NCBI GenBank assembly: GCA_003446605.1
Contig: DMDF01000124.1
Location: forward strand, 1 to 9,491
Length of the DNA: 9,491 nucleotides
Direction: 5' to 3'
Source: Anaerolineaceae bacterium
GTDB taxonomy: Bacteria; Chloroflexota; Anaerolineae; Anaerolineales; Anaerolineaceae
Shown: positions 1-5,809 of the stretch, in pieces
Layout: every line of letters starts with the position of its first letter
Numbering within the stretch: the first letter of the stretch is position 1
Position numbers and translations under genes: made by a program
Notes under the pieces: generated by a model
Seen by the model: only the letters and a program-made list of their open reading frames with translations
Databases searched by the model: none
Told to the model about the DNA's origin: nothing

Positions 1-2
1 AA

Positions 3-371
3 AAGGTTGCCCAATTTACGGATGAAGATTTTGATCAGTTGATTCATAACTCAGAAATCATCCGCAATAAACTCAAAATATGTTCAACCATCAATAACGC
101 AAAAAGATTTCTAGAAGTGCAAAAGGAATTTGGAAGTTTCGATACCTATATTTGGCAATTTGTCGGAAATAAGCCGATCATCAATAGGTGGGAACACATG
201 AACCAGATTCCGTCAGTAACAGAAGAATCCGAGACTCTTAGTAAGGACCTGAAGAAAAGAGGTTTTACTTTTGTCGGTCCAACGATCATATATGCGCACA
301 TGCAGGCAGTCGGCATGGTAAATGACCACGAAGTATCCTGCTTTCGCTATAAAGAAGTGCAGAGTTATTAA
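3..371 (+). CDS. tag: DNA-3-methyladenine glycosylase I, 3' part (5' end outside window)
   Basis: This enzyme excises 3-methyladenine from alkylated DNA, the first step of base excision repair in the cytoplasm. The reading frame is open from base 3, so about 122 C-terminal residues are visible of a family usually near 187. Family hallmarks seen are INNAKRFLEVQKEFGSFD, the WQFVGNKP segment, the run SKDLKKRGFTFVGPT (helix-hairpin-helix region), and AVGMVNDH near the end. The C-terminal HEVSC (codons 327-329 for His, 339-341 for Cys) matches the His-x3-Cys half of the zinc site known in E. coli Tag. The N-terminal half with the base-binding pocket lies off the left edge. A TTG at 39 could be read as a start, but clear family sequence continues upstream of it, so it is an internal Leu codon. 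It stands alone on the + strand, convergent with the helicase. Confidence 0.93.
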   Translation, partial: KVAQFTDEDFDQLIHNSEIIRNKLKICSTINNAKRFLEVQKEFGSFDTYIWQFVGNKPIINRWEHMNQIPSVTEESETLSKDLKKRGFTFVGPTIIYAHMQAVGMVNDHEVSCFRYKEVQSY

Positions 372-506
372 GTGATGGGTATTAACTGTCTCTTGATCAA
401 TAGATTCCGTTTGGAGGGTGCTTACTACTTGGTATGATCATGAGCATAGAATTATTAGAACTTAACATGCCGCCATATCTGAGTAAAAAGGTGTAAAAAC
501 TACGAA

Positions 507-537
507 AAAGGCTGTGTAGGGGGTGGAGAAAGCCTTT
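507..537. other. stem-loop after tag
   Basis: AAAGGCT (507-513) pairs perfectly with AGCCTTT (531-537) around a 17-base loop and is followed by CTT. It could be a weak terminator or part of the degenerate repeat described in the findings, because the loop and right arm contain the GGGGTGGAGAAAG element. Confidence 0.35.
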
Positions 538-555
538 CTTAACAGGGGTCTCATA

Positions 556-600
556 AGCCCTTGGTCGAACATTCCAATCTCACAAGGGCTATCTCTTTAT
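556..600. terminator. candidate terminator between convergent tag and helicase
   Basis: AGCCCTTG (556-563) pairs with CAAGGGCT (583-590), an 8-bp perfect GC-containing stem with a 19-base loop. On the + strand it is followed by the T-rich ATCTCTTTAT. It lies about 185 bases after the tag stop and also downstream of the leftward genes, so it could stop transcription from both sides. The long loop makes this a moderate call. Confidence 0.45.
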
Positions 601-643
601 TTCATACACGTTACTCTGTATATATTCTCATGGAGAACCAGAA

Positions 644-868
644 TTATTTCGCATTGGGAGGTATTTCGTTATCTGGAAGAAACATGAAAAACCCACCATT
701 ATCATTCACGGTGATTTCTCCAATAGATAGCTCTCCAAATACAGAAGTGACCGCATAGTCTCCCTCCGGGAATGTACTGGTATGCAGCGATAATTCAACA
801 TTCGCGATGGATCGGTCAGACAGTTTTCCTTTGAGGTGTGTGAGATCTGGAATTATTGGATCGATCAT
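644..868 (-). CDS. small protein-like frame overlapping the helicase 3' end; small gene or gene remnant
   Basis: From an ATG at 866-868 this frame gives 74 residues, MIDPIIPDLT...NEIPPNAK, ending in TAA. The C-terminal 55 or so residues look like a real beta-rich protein tail: SIANVELSLHTSTFPEGDYA, then alternating hydrophobic strands around GELSIGEITVNDNGG. That pattern resembles the final strands of small immunoglobulin-like or adhesin-type domains, but I do not recognise the family. The start lies inside the helicase gene, overlapping its last 53 bases in another frame, and has no clear Shine-Dalgarno sequence. It could be a translationally coupled small gene, the 3' stub of a larger gene whose front was lost, or a helicase extension cut off by a frameshift. 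A chance open frame is also possible. Confidence 0.35.
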   Translation of the reverse strand: MIDPIIPDLTHLKGKLSDRSIANVELSLHTSTFPEGDYAVTSVFGELSIGEITVNDNGGFFMFLPDNEIPPNAK

Positions 869-2060
869 GCTTCGGATTTGAACGAAGATGGTGCGCCTGG
901 CTTGGATGATTCTGCTGAGATGAATTCTCTGGTGAACGGTTACCATAATCAAAACCGGGTAAACGTTCGCGCTCGATCCTGGCACCCAGTATTTTTTCGA
1001 TATCACGGATCATTTTTCCATCCTCCGGCATACAGAAGGTGAATGCTTTCCCTGTTGCTTGAGCGCGCCCGGTGCGACCGATGCGGTGAATATAAGCGTC
1101 TACTGTATCTGGCATATCAAAATTGATGACATGGGATATATCCGATACGTCGATACCACGTGCCGCGATATCGGTAGCAACCAGGATATCATACTTGCCC
1201 CTGCGAAAACCATCCAGCGCCGCTTGGCGTTGACTCTGGGACATATTTCCCTGCAGCGCCGAAGTACGAAAGCCCGCCATTGCTAATTTCTGTGCCAGAT
1301 TGCGTGCCCGATGCTTGGTACGGGTGAAGATCAGTACCCGATCTGTCTTTAGCTGGTGCAACAGAGAAGTGACCAGTGCTGTTTTCTGCGTCTGGGTGAT
1401 AGGATACAGTGCATGCGACACGGTCTTTGTTGGCGCAATCATACCGATCTGTACGGTTTCCGGATCATGGAGAATACTATCTGCCAGTGTACGAATTTCG
1501 TCTGGCATGGTGGCTGCAAAGAACAGCGTCTGGCGCTGTGACGGAATGTGTTTCAGAATGCGGCGAACATCAGGCAGGAAGCCCATATCACACATGTGAT
1601 CGGCTTCATCCAGTACCAATACCTCAACGTGTGAAAGATCAATAGATTTGGTGTTCAGCAGGTCAAGCAGTCGACCGGGACATGCCACGACAATATCCAC
1701 ACCGCGCCGCAATGACTCTAACTGTGGTCCCTTGCTTACCCCACCGTAAATGGTGGTACTGCGCACATGCGTGTTTTTACCCAGAGTGATCGCTGTCTGG
1801 TGGATCTGTTCGGCGAGTTCACGCGTCGGCACGATGATGAGCGCCCGGATCTTGCGAGATGGATTGCTGCTGAGAAGCTGCAGGATGGGGAGCAAAAAAG
1901 CTGCTGTTTTGCCTGTGCCGGTTTGTGCCAGACCAAGCAGGTCGTGCCTTTTGAGCACAACAGGAATGGCTTGTTGCTGAATAGGGGTTGGTGTGGTATA
2001 ACCCGCGTGCTTAATACCTGCAGTGATGCGCGGGTCAAATGAAAACTGATCGAAATACAT
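816..2060 (-). CDS. rhlE: DEAD-box ATP-dependent RNA helicase, RhlE type
   Basis: This enzyme unwinds short RNA duplexes using ATP; relatives act in ribosome assembly, RNA decay and cold adaptation. All core motifs are present in 414 residues: Q motif around YTTPTPIQQQAIP (21-33), motif I AQTGTGKT (45-52), Ia PTRELAEQI (78-86), Ib CPGR (127-130), II DEAD (151-154), III AAT (182-184), IV VLIFTRT (242-248), V with ATDIAARGID (295-304), and VI HRIGRTGRA (325-333). Two positions depart from the usual forms: Ib is CPGR rather than TPGR, and III is AAT rather than SAT. The last 45 residues form a low-complexity tail rich in Ser, Asn, His, Pro and Arg, as RhlE-type helicases often have, probably an RNA-binding extension. 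The start is well supported: AAGGAG lies 7 bases before the ATG. RhlE is a subfamily inference; the DEAD-box call is certain. Confidence 0.95.
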   Translation of the reverse strand: MYFDQFSFDPRITAGIKHAGYTTPTPIQQQAIPVVLKRHDLLGLAQTGTGKTAAFLLPILQLLSSNPSRKIRALIIVPTRELAEQIHQTAITLGKNTHVRSTTIYGGVSKGPQLESLRRGVDIVVACPGRLLDLLNTKSIDLSHVEVLVLDEADHMCDMGFLPDVRRILKHIPSQRQTLFFAATMPDEIRTLADSILHDPETVQIGMIAPTKTVSHALYPITQTQKTALVTSLLHQLKTDRVLIFTRTKHRARNLAQKLAMAGFRTSALQGNMSQSQRQAALDGFRRGKYDILVATDIAARGIDVSDISHVINFDMPDTVDAYIHRIGRTGRAQATGKAFTFCMPEDGKMIRDIEKILGARIERERLPGFDYGNRSPENSSQQNHPSQAHHLRSNPKHDRSNNSRSHTPQRKTV

Positions 2061-2172
2061 AAGAATACTCCTTGACTCTTTAGAGCCAAGTGGTACTCTT
2101 GACCCGATTGAATTGTGCGAATGTCTTCGCTTTTAATATCTTGAATGGATTGTTCACAAACAAGTAAGCTTC

Positions 2173-2178
2173 ATTATA
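2173..2178 (-). promoter_or_regulatory. candidate -10 box for the helicase gene
   Basis: Reading leftward the bases are TATAAT, a perfect -10 hexamer, about 113 bases before the helicase start codon. No good -35 hexamer stands at the normal distance. If used, it gives an untranslated leader of roughly 105 bases, of the kind often found on cold-inducible helicase genes. Confidence 0.35.
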
Positions 2179-2489
2179 CTCATTATTAGGAATTCCGTAG
2201 CGAGTTCGGATAGAAAGAAAAGGGGACTTAGTGGTCTCTCTTCAGCCTGTTGTACGGAAACGTACCTGTGTGATGGCAGCAAAATGACATGCAAATACAA
2301 GATCGTGGGTTCAATTTTTTCCCAGTATCACTCATTTTAGTCTCTCCTTTATATATTTATTTACAAATTCCTTTGTTCAAGGATAGGTTATTATTTTTAT
2401 AGAATTGTTCTTGTTATGATTTAGTGCCCAGGAATATTGCAACTTTACAACTGCTACGTCATATACGGGATGAAACTAATTATACAAGG

Positions 2490-2596
2490 GGTAAGAAAAA
2501 GGTACATAATCATTAAACTTGATTTGGTAGTGACAAGCACCTTTTCTTTCCTGAGTTGAAAATCGCCAGATTTTTTACCCGTGATTTTTTCTTACC
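2490..2596. repeat. 107-base segment with 11-base inverted terminal repeats
   Basis: GGTAAGAAAAA (2490-2500) is the exact reverse complement of TTTTTCTTACC (2586-2596). Beside the right arm stands a second related copy, GATTTTTTACCCG (2571-2583), so the right end looks duplicated. The arrangement is what a MITE-like relic or a long imperfect RNA hairpin would show. No target-site duplication is obvious, and the arms are low-complexity, so this is tentative. Confidence 0.3.
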
Positions 2597-2618
2597 GGAA
2601 ATTAATTTGAACTGATTG

Positions 2619-3191
2619 TTAAATTTCAGGTTCTTTCGCTACGAGCATTGCTGGCACCATAAAGAGGGCAGTAAGGATAAAGAAAATAAATTCAAATATT
2701 ATGTTACTGTTTTCAGCTTTATTTCCTCTTAACCTGCTTAAAAATGCATCAAAAGTGTTACCCATTAAATTACCAAAGAATATCATTCTTATAAGAAGAA
2801 TAATGTGTTTTGCAGTTTTATCTCCGTAATATTCATATAATTTAATGGTCATTTCATCATCTGGGTTTCTGTTGGTTTCCGCGTAATGCTGGGCATATAA
2901 CAAGCCTACTATCTCGAACTCAGATGCATCTGCCTGAAATTGTAGATTAAGCATATTCAAAACTTCTTCTTGAGTTATTCCGCTTGAGACCGCTTGCTTA
3001 GCATGAAACCATGTACAATATGTACAGCCATTGACTGCGGTTACCACAGACATAATTTTTTCTCTAAAGGCTTTGCTAATATTCTTGTTTCGTAACGCCC
3101 CAATAATTTCAGGGAACTTATATATAAGAAAACCTAAATCCTTCATTAACAAACCAGCAGTAAAGATTTTTCTATCAAATTTCTGTTCCAT
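2619..3191 (-). CDS. AhpD-like (carboxymuconolactone decarboxylase family) protein with a C-terminal membrane helix
   Basis: The 190 residues contain the AhpD-type core: REKIMSVVTAVNGCTYCTWF (43-62) with Glu44, the redox pair Cys56-x2-Cys59 and His63. This is the catalytic arrangement by which AhpD relatives reduce peroxiredoxin or lipoyl partners. A predicted helical bundle follows, and then a strongly hydrophobic stretch at about 162-185, which would anchor the C-terminus in the membrane and is unusual for the family. The ATG has AGGA 5 bases upstream. The gene is visibly more AT-rich than the helicase or the membrane transferase, hinting at separate ancestry. It is monocistronic with spacers of about 555 bases on both sides. 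A thiol-based antioxidant role fits the oxygen-stress genes nearby, but no peroxiredoxin partner is in the window, so the substrate is unknown. Confidence 0.8.
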   Translation of the reverse strand: MEQKFDRKIFTAGLLMKDLGFLIYKFPEIIGALRNKNISKAFREKIMSVVTAVNGCTYCTWFHAKQAVSSGITQEEVLNMLNLQFQADASEFEIVGLLYAQHYAETNRNPDDEMTIKLYEYYGDKTAKHIILLIRMIFFGNLMGNTFDAFLSRLRGNKAENSNIIFEFIFFILTALFMVPAMLVAKEPEI

Positions 3192-3484
3192 CTTAATCCT
3201 TTTTTGGCATTCTTGCTGGGGGGTTTACCCTAATTGCTAGTGCAAAGTTTCTTGTCTATACGGTTCTTATTCAAGCGAGCCTACCCAAAGTCCCGATGTA
3301 ACCACACGGTTGGCGCTAAGTTAATTTTGAGTTGATGAACATTTTTCATACCAAATTCTGCAGTGTTCTTTGTGTTTCTTCTTGAAAGATTTGCCTCTAT
3401 AGATCGGTTTACCATACCCTTATACTATCATTTTTAGTTAGATTGTTCTACTAACCTAATCACCACTCGAGAAACTATTTTTTT

Positions 3485-3498
3485 AAGGTTATAACCTT
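3485..3498. promoter_or_regulatory. perfect 14-base palindrome, candidate operator
   Basis: AAGGTTATAACCTT is a complete dyad. Its centre contains TATAAC, which could serve as a -10 element reading leftward; the nearest -35 candidate is TTGCAG, 15 bases away. It lies about 290 bases upstream of the AhpD-like gene and could bind a dimeric regulator. Which gene it serves cannot be told from the sequence. Confidence 0.35.
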
Positions 3499-3700
3499 GT
3501 TCACCCTGCTGCAAGCGTTGAACCGGCAACTGATTTAATGCATATATAAAAACAGATTCATTTTGCGTGTTGTAGAGAAACAATAAAACTAGATTGCGCT
3601 GGGGGTATATTTATTGCAGGTTCATTATCGGTCGGTCACTGGTTGAAGAATTTCTATCTAACGAGAGAATTTAATTCCTGCCTATTAAGTTTGTTAAATT

Positions 3701-3740
3701 ATGTAGAGATGCCTGCGTTTTTAAGCATCTCTACATTTTT
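3701..3740. terminator. strong stem-loop closing the ferritin gene
   Basis: ATGTAGAGATGC (3701-3712) pairs perfectly with GCATCTCTACAT (3725-3736), a 12-bp stem and 12-base loop. It begins about 10 bases after the stop codon of the leftward ferritin gene. The T-run follows the hairpin on the + side (TTTTTAAAT) while the - side continues AATTTAA, so it may act in both directions or protect mRNA 3' ends. Confidence 0.7.
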
Positions 3741-3746
3741 AAATAG

Positions 3747-4298
3747 TTATTTCAGGAATTTTCCAACAAAGGGGGATGTTTCGCCACGACGCAGGAAATG
3801 CCCGGAAGGACCTTCGCCAAGAAATTCAGAGAACCAGGATTCGTGTTCAATTTCCTCATTTAAGATTGCGAGGACCAGATCATAGGTGCGGTGATCTTTC
3901 CCAAAGGTCATGTCGCAAAGATGCGTGTATCCTCGAACGGCACAGCGTTCCGCTTCGACAAGAACTTGCAGTATTGCCATCACATCCGTTGGATCTTGGG
4001 GTAAGCTTGCTGGTGGACAGGCAGAAATATCATGAAAAACTTTCATATCATCCGGAAGCTTTCCGCCCAATTCGTATATCCTAGGAACCAATGCTTCAAA
4101 GTGGTTGCGATCTTCGATGCGCGCCGTTTCAGCAATTTCTTTCAACCCTTCTCCCTCCAACCCAATAAGGTTTGCACGTAAAATTGTGTAATAGTAGAAA
4201 GTTGTCAACTCAGCGGATGCGTTCTTAATGAGCAGATCTAAAAGCTTATCAAGATCCACCCCTGATTTTTTTACCATTTCTTGTGCTACTTTAGCCAT
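3747..4298 (-). CDS. DPS-like ferritin (DPSL / thioferritin-type) subunit
   Basis: This is a ferritin-fold diiron protein of 183 residues that, by family, stores iron and uses peroxide or oxygen as oxidant, limiting Fenton damage in the cytoplasm. A four-helix pattern is visible with likely metal ligands Glu30 (SAELTTFYYY), Glu62/Asp63 with His66 (IEDRNHFEAL), Glu116 or Glu118 of EAERC, and Glu149-x2-His152 (NEEIEHESWF). Cys94 (SACPPASLP) and Cys119 (AERC) occupy the kind of paired positions that define the DPSL branch, with a further Cys128. The ATG is preceded by AAGGAG at 7 bases. It lies 108 bases after perR on the same strand and has no clear promoter of its own, so it is probably co-transcribed with perR and peroxide-inducible. 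A generic bacterioferritin-like label is the fallback; the DPSL assignment rests on motif memory. Confidence 0.82.
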   Translation of the reverse strand: MAKVAQEMVKKSGVDLDKLLDLLIKNASAELTTFYYYTILRANLIGLEGEGLKEIAETARIEDRNHFEALVPRIYELGGKLPDDMKVFHDISACPPASLPQDPTDVMAILQVLVEAERCAVRGYTHLCDMTFGKDHRTYDLVLAILNEEIEHESWFSEFLGEGPSGHFLRRGETSPFVGKFLK

Positions 4299-4333
4299 TT
4301 CTATCTCCTTTTCTGTTGTGTATCTTCTTCCAA

Positions 4334-4349
4334 CTGAAACAAATTTCAG
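4334..4349. other. hairpin between perR and the ferritin gene
   Basis: CTGAAA (4334-4339) and TTTCAG (4344-4349) form a 6-bp stem with a 4-base loop, about 36 bases before the ferritin start. It could be a processing or stability element that sets different levels for the two cistrons. There is no T-run, so it is not a terminator. Confidence 0.35.
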
Positions 4350-4406
4350 ACAATATTTTTATTCAAAGCTCCTTTCTGAAAATCGGTTTTTTGATGAAAA
4401 GTCGAA

Positions 4407-4850
4407 TTAGCCCTTTCCGGATTTCTGTTTATTTTTTTGGCATGCTGGACAGTAGCCAGAATATGTTACTTGCTGCTTTATTATTTGAAAGCCTTTTGCT
4501 TCATCTTCTGAAATTTTTATATCGGTAATTTCTCTTTCAATATCAATAATGCGATTACATTGCAAGCAATATAAATGATCATGATTATCGATTCTTGTGT
4601 CATATCGAATTGAGCCATCTCCTACATTGCGTACAACATCAATAAAACCCAACGCGTTAAGTTCTTTGAGTGTGTTATACACTGTCGTGAGAGAAATATC
4701 CGGCATTTTTTCTTTTAATAGATTGTAGATGTCTTCCGTGTTGGGATGATCGCCATTATTATAAATAACCTCAAAAATTGCTCTACGTTGCGGCGTTATC
4801 TTGTAACCCTGCTGGCGGAATTTATTAATTATTTCATCCATGCTTTTCAT
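4407..4850 (-). CDS. perR: PerR-type peroxide-sensing repressor (Fur family)
   Basis: This is a dimeric metal-dependent DNA-binding repressor of 147 residues. The winged-helix half carries YKITPQRRAIFEVI (16-29) and recognition helix SLTTVYNTLKELNALGFI (53-70). The structural zinc site is C95-x2-C98 with C134-x2-C137. Regulatory metal ligands line up with those known in Bacillus subtilis PerR: His35, Asp84, His90, His92 and Asp103. The aspartate at 103, where Fur proteins usually have glutamate, favours a peroxide sensor over an iron sensor; in PerR, peroxide oxidises the metal-binding histidines and releases the DNA. A second ATG three codons in is an alternative start; neither has a Shine-Dalgarno sequence, and the predicted leader is only about 24 bases. 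The promoter overlaps a PerR-box-like operator, implying autoregulation. PerR rather than Fur or Zur is inferred from the ligands and from the rubrerythrin and ferritin neighbours. Confidence 0.9.
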   Translation of the reverse strand: MKSMDEIINKFRQQGYKITPQRRAIFEVIYNNGDHPNTEDIYNLLKEKMPDISLTTVYNTLKELNALGFIDVVRNVGDGSIRYDTRIDNHDHLYCLQCNRIIDIEREITDIKISEDEAKGFQIIKQQVTYSGYCPACQKNKQKSGKG

Positions 4851-4872
4851 GATATTTGTAATTGTTACTAAA

Positions 4873-4887
4873 TTAAAATAATTATAA
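4873..4887. promoter_or_regulatory. PerR-box-like operator of perR
   Basis: TTAAAATAATTATAA differs from the Bacillus PerR-box consensus (TTATAATNATTATAA) at one defined position. It covers the whole -10 hexamer and the probable transcription start of perR, so bound repressor would block initiation. Confidence 0.7.
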
Positions 4888-4908
4888 ATTAAATGGTGGG
4901 TTTGTCAA
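4881..4908 (-). promoter_or_regulatory. sigma-70 type promoter of perR
   Basis: Reading leftward, TTGACA (4908-4903) and TATAAT (4886-4881) are both perfect hexamers with a 16-base spacer. The predicted start near 4874 leaves a leader of about 24 bases before the ATG. It is the best promoter in the window. Confidence 0.8.
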
Positions 4909-4957
4909 TACCCTCTATCCAAACTTTTTAAGAAACCATAGGAAAACCGCCTGTACG

Positions 4958-5153
4958 TAATTGGGAACCACTGGTAGAACAGGGAACTTGTGAACACATG
5001 CTTGTGATTTCAAATCTTATGCTCACTGTCTATTTCTCCAATAAGGTAGCTCAATAGAAAAGTCAAAAATCCATAAGCTTTTGGCTGAGCATTCAAATTT
5101 TACCCGCACTGTCTTTTTTTTTAATTGGGTAATCAGGGGTAGAGAAAGACCTT
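4958..5153. repeat. degenerate repeat array with a period near 82 bases
   Basis: TAATTGGG occurs at 4958-4965 and 5122-5129, 164 bases apart. The 29 bases at 5009-5037 match those at 5092-5120 in 23 positions, 83 bases apart. These offsets imply about two and a half diverged units of roughly 82 bases. A related block lies at 520-583. The units are too diverged to be a CRISPR or a fresh duplication. Confidence 0.45.
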
Positions 5154-5184
5154 ACAAGTTTCCACTGGAGATTTGTAAGGTCTT
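5146..5184. terminator. terminator hairpin downstream of rubrerythrin
   Basis: AAGACCTTACAA (5146-5157) pairs perfectly with TTGTAAGGTCTT (5173-5184), a 12-bp stem with a 15-base loop. It lies about 80 bases after the rubrerythrin stop. Reading leftward, the stem ends in TCTT followed by TCTCT, a short T-rich tail. It should keep rubrerythrin transcripts from running into perR. Confidence 0.65.
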
Positions 5185-5265
5185 GTTTATAACGGATTCG
5201 TCAGAATTAGAAACGACCTATCGACAGAAGCAACACGTTAAATAAATTATTTCTACTAACTGTAT

Positions 5266-5769
5266 TTAGAAAGTTTTAATCAACTCTTTTTTGGCGTTGC
5301 AGAGCGGGCAATTATCGGGTGGCTCGCCCACACCGGTCCAACCGCATACGGAGCAGACGTACATCTTTTCTACGTCGGCATCCTGGTTGTCATCCACGGC
5401 TTGTTTGGCTTCTGTATACAATTCAGCATGCACTTTTTCCGCTTGCATAGCCCAATTAGTAGAGCGCATCGCGCCGCGTTCGTTCTGTAATTCCGCTACA
5501 GCATTATAGGCGGGGTACATTTCCTCGACCTCGAAGGTCTCGCCGTTGATGCCGGTCTGGAGATTCGATGACGTATCTTCCAGCTTTTTCAATACCTTAA
5601 AATGCCCGGTGGCATGCACCTGTTCAGCGTAGGCATTGGCGCGGAAGATGCGCGCCACGTTAGGAAATCCATCTTTTTCCGCCTGATCGGCAAAGATGAG
5701 GTATTTCATGTGTGCCTGGCTTTCCCCTGCAAAAGCCGCTTCAAGATTCACTTTGGTCATATCTCGCAT
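5266..5769 (-). CDS. rbr: rubrerythrin
   Basis: Rubrerythrin is a cytoplasmic diiron peroxidase that reduces hydrogen peroxide with electrons passed through its rubredoxin domain, typical of anaerobes. Counting from the preferred start (167 residues), the N-terminal four-helix bundle shows ligands Glu16 (AFAGESQAH), Glu49 with His52 (YAEQVH), Glu82/Glu83 before MYPAY, Glu97 (NERGAM), and Glu111-x2-His114 (AEKVHAEL). The C-terminal rubredoxin domain has C139-x2-C142 (VCSVCGW) and C154-x2-C157 (CPLCNA). The frame is open to an ATG at 5797-5799, but the ATG at 5767-5769 is preferred: it has AAGGAG 9 bases upstream and begins MRDMTKVNLEAAFAGESQAH as in family members. It is transcribed alone, ahead of perR, from a promoter carrying a PerR-like operator, so peroxide induction is expected. 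At 167 residues it is shorter than the classic 191-residue Desulfovibrio protein but complete in both domains. Confidence 0.95.
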   Translation of the reverse strand: MRDMTKVNLEAAFAGESQAHMKYLIFADQAEKDGFPNVARIFRANAYAEQVHATGHFKVLKKLEDTSSNLQTGINGETFEVEEMYPAYNAVAELQNERGAMRSTNWAMQAEKVHAELYTEAKQAVDDNQDADVEKMYVCSVCGWTGVGEPPDNCPLCNAKKELIKTF

Positions 5770-5778
5770 TTGAATTTT

Positions 5779-5784
5779 CTCCTT
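5779..5784 (-). promoter_or_regulatory. ribosome binding site fixing the rubrerythrin start
   Basis: AAGGAG on the - strand lies 9 bases before the ATG at 5767-5769. The in-frame ATG 30 bases further upstream has only a CAATCAATC-type leader without purine-rich sequence, so the downstream start is favoured. Confidence 0.75.
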
Positions 5785-5809
5785 GTCACTTGATTCCATG
5801 ATTGATTGA

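Larger units (their letters stand above)
372..643. other. intergenic spacer, repeat-like, no gene
   Basis: This 272-base spacer holds the two stem-loops listed separately and a block (520-583) resembling the repeats at 4958-5153. I see no convincing coding frame; the open frame starting at 561 has no ribosome binding site and no protein-like composition. Confidence 0.6.
2061..2618. other. 558-base spacer without a convincing gene
   Basis: The spacer is AT-rich and holds the helicase leader at its left end. It also has a small hairpin GTACG-GAAA-CGTAC (2252-2265) with a GNRA-type tetraloop, and a 107-base segment bounded by 11-base inverted repeats (2490-2596). No frame on either strand has both a ribosome binding site and protein-like composition. 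Confidence 0.6.
3192..3746. other. 555-base spacer with palindromes, no gene
   Basis: The stretch is AT-rich with no credible coding frame. It holds a GGGT-TT-ACCC hairpin just upstream of the AhpD-like gene (3221-3230), a bulged inverted repeat (TTAGTTAG 3434-3441 with CTAACCTAA 3451-3459), a perfect 14-base palindrome (3485-3498), and the ferritin gene's terminator hairpin at its right end. Confidence 0.6.
4851..5265. other. 415-base spacer between rubrerythrin and perR
   Basis: The right part holds the rubrerythrin terminator hairpin, the middle an approximately 82-base degenerate repeat array, and the left end the perR promoter and operator. I see no coding frame. Confidence 0.65.

Noticed and set aside
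561..758. A 65-residue + strand frame after tag
   Set aside because: It starts within the stem-loop region, has no ribosome binding site, and lies antisense to the more protein-like frame at 644-868.
1059..2042. Several open frames on the + strand opposite the helicase
   Set aside because: All are antisense shadows of the helicase codons with no recognisable protein features.
2300..2335. A tRNA-like T-arm, GGGTTCAATTTTTTCCC, in the spacer after the helicase
   Set aside because: No acceptor stem, D-arm or anticodon arm can be paired around it, and the loop is too long. It is at most a decayed fragment.
2389..2403. A PerR-box-like match (TTATTATTTTTATAG, 11 of 14)
   Set aside because: It lies in AT-rich sequence with no gene start nearby and no -10 box in the register seen at perR and rubrerythrin.
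4958..5186. Periodic repeats as a CRISPR array
   Set aside because: The units are about 82 bases, diverged along their whole length, with no conserved short repeat alternating with unique spacers and no cas genes.
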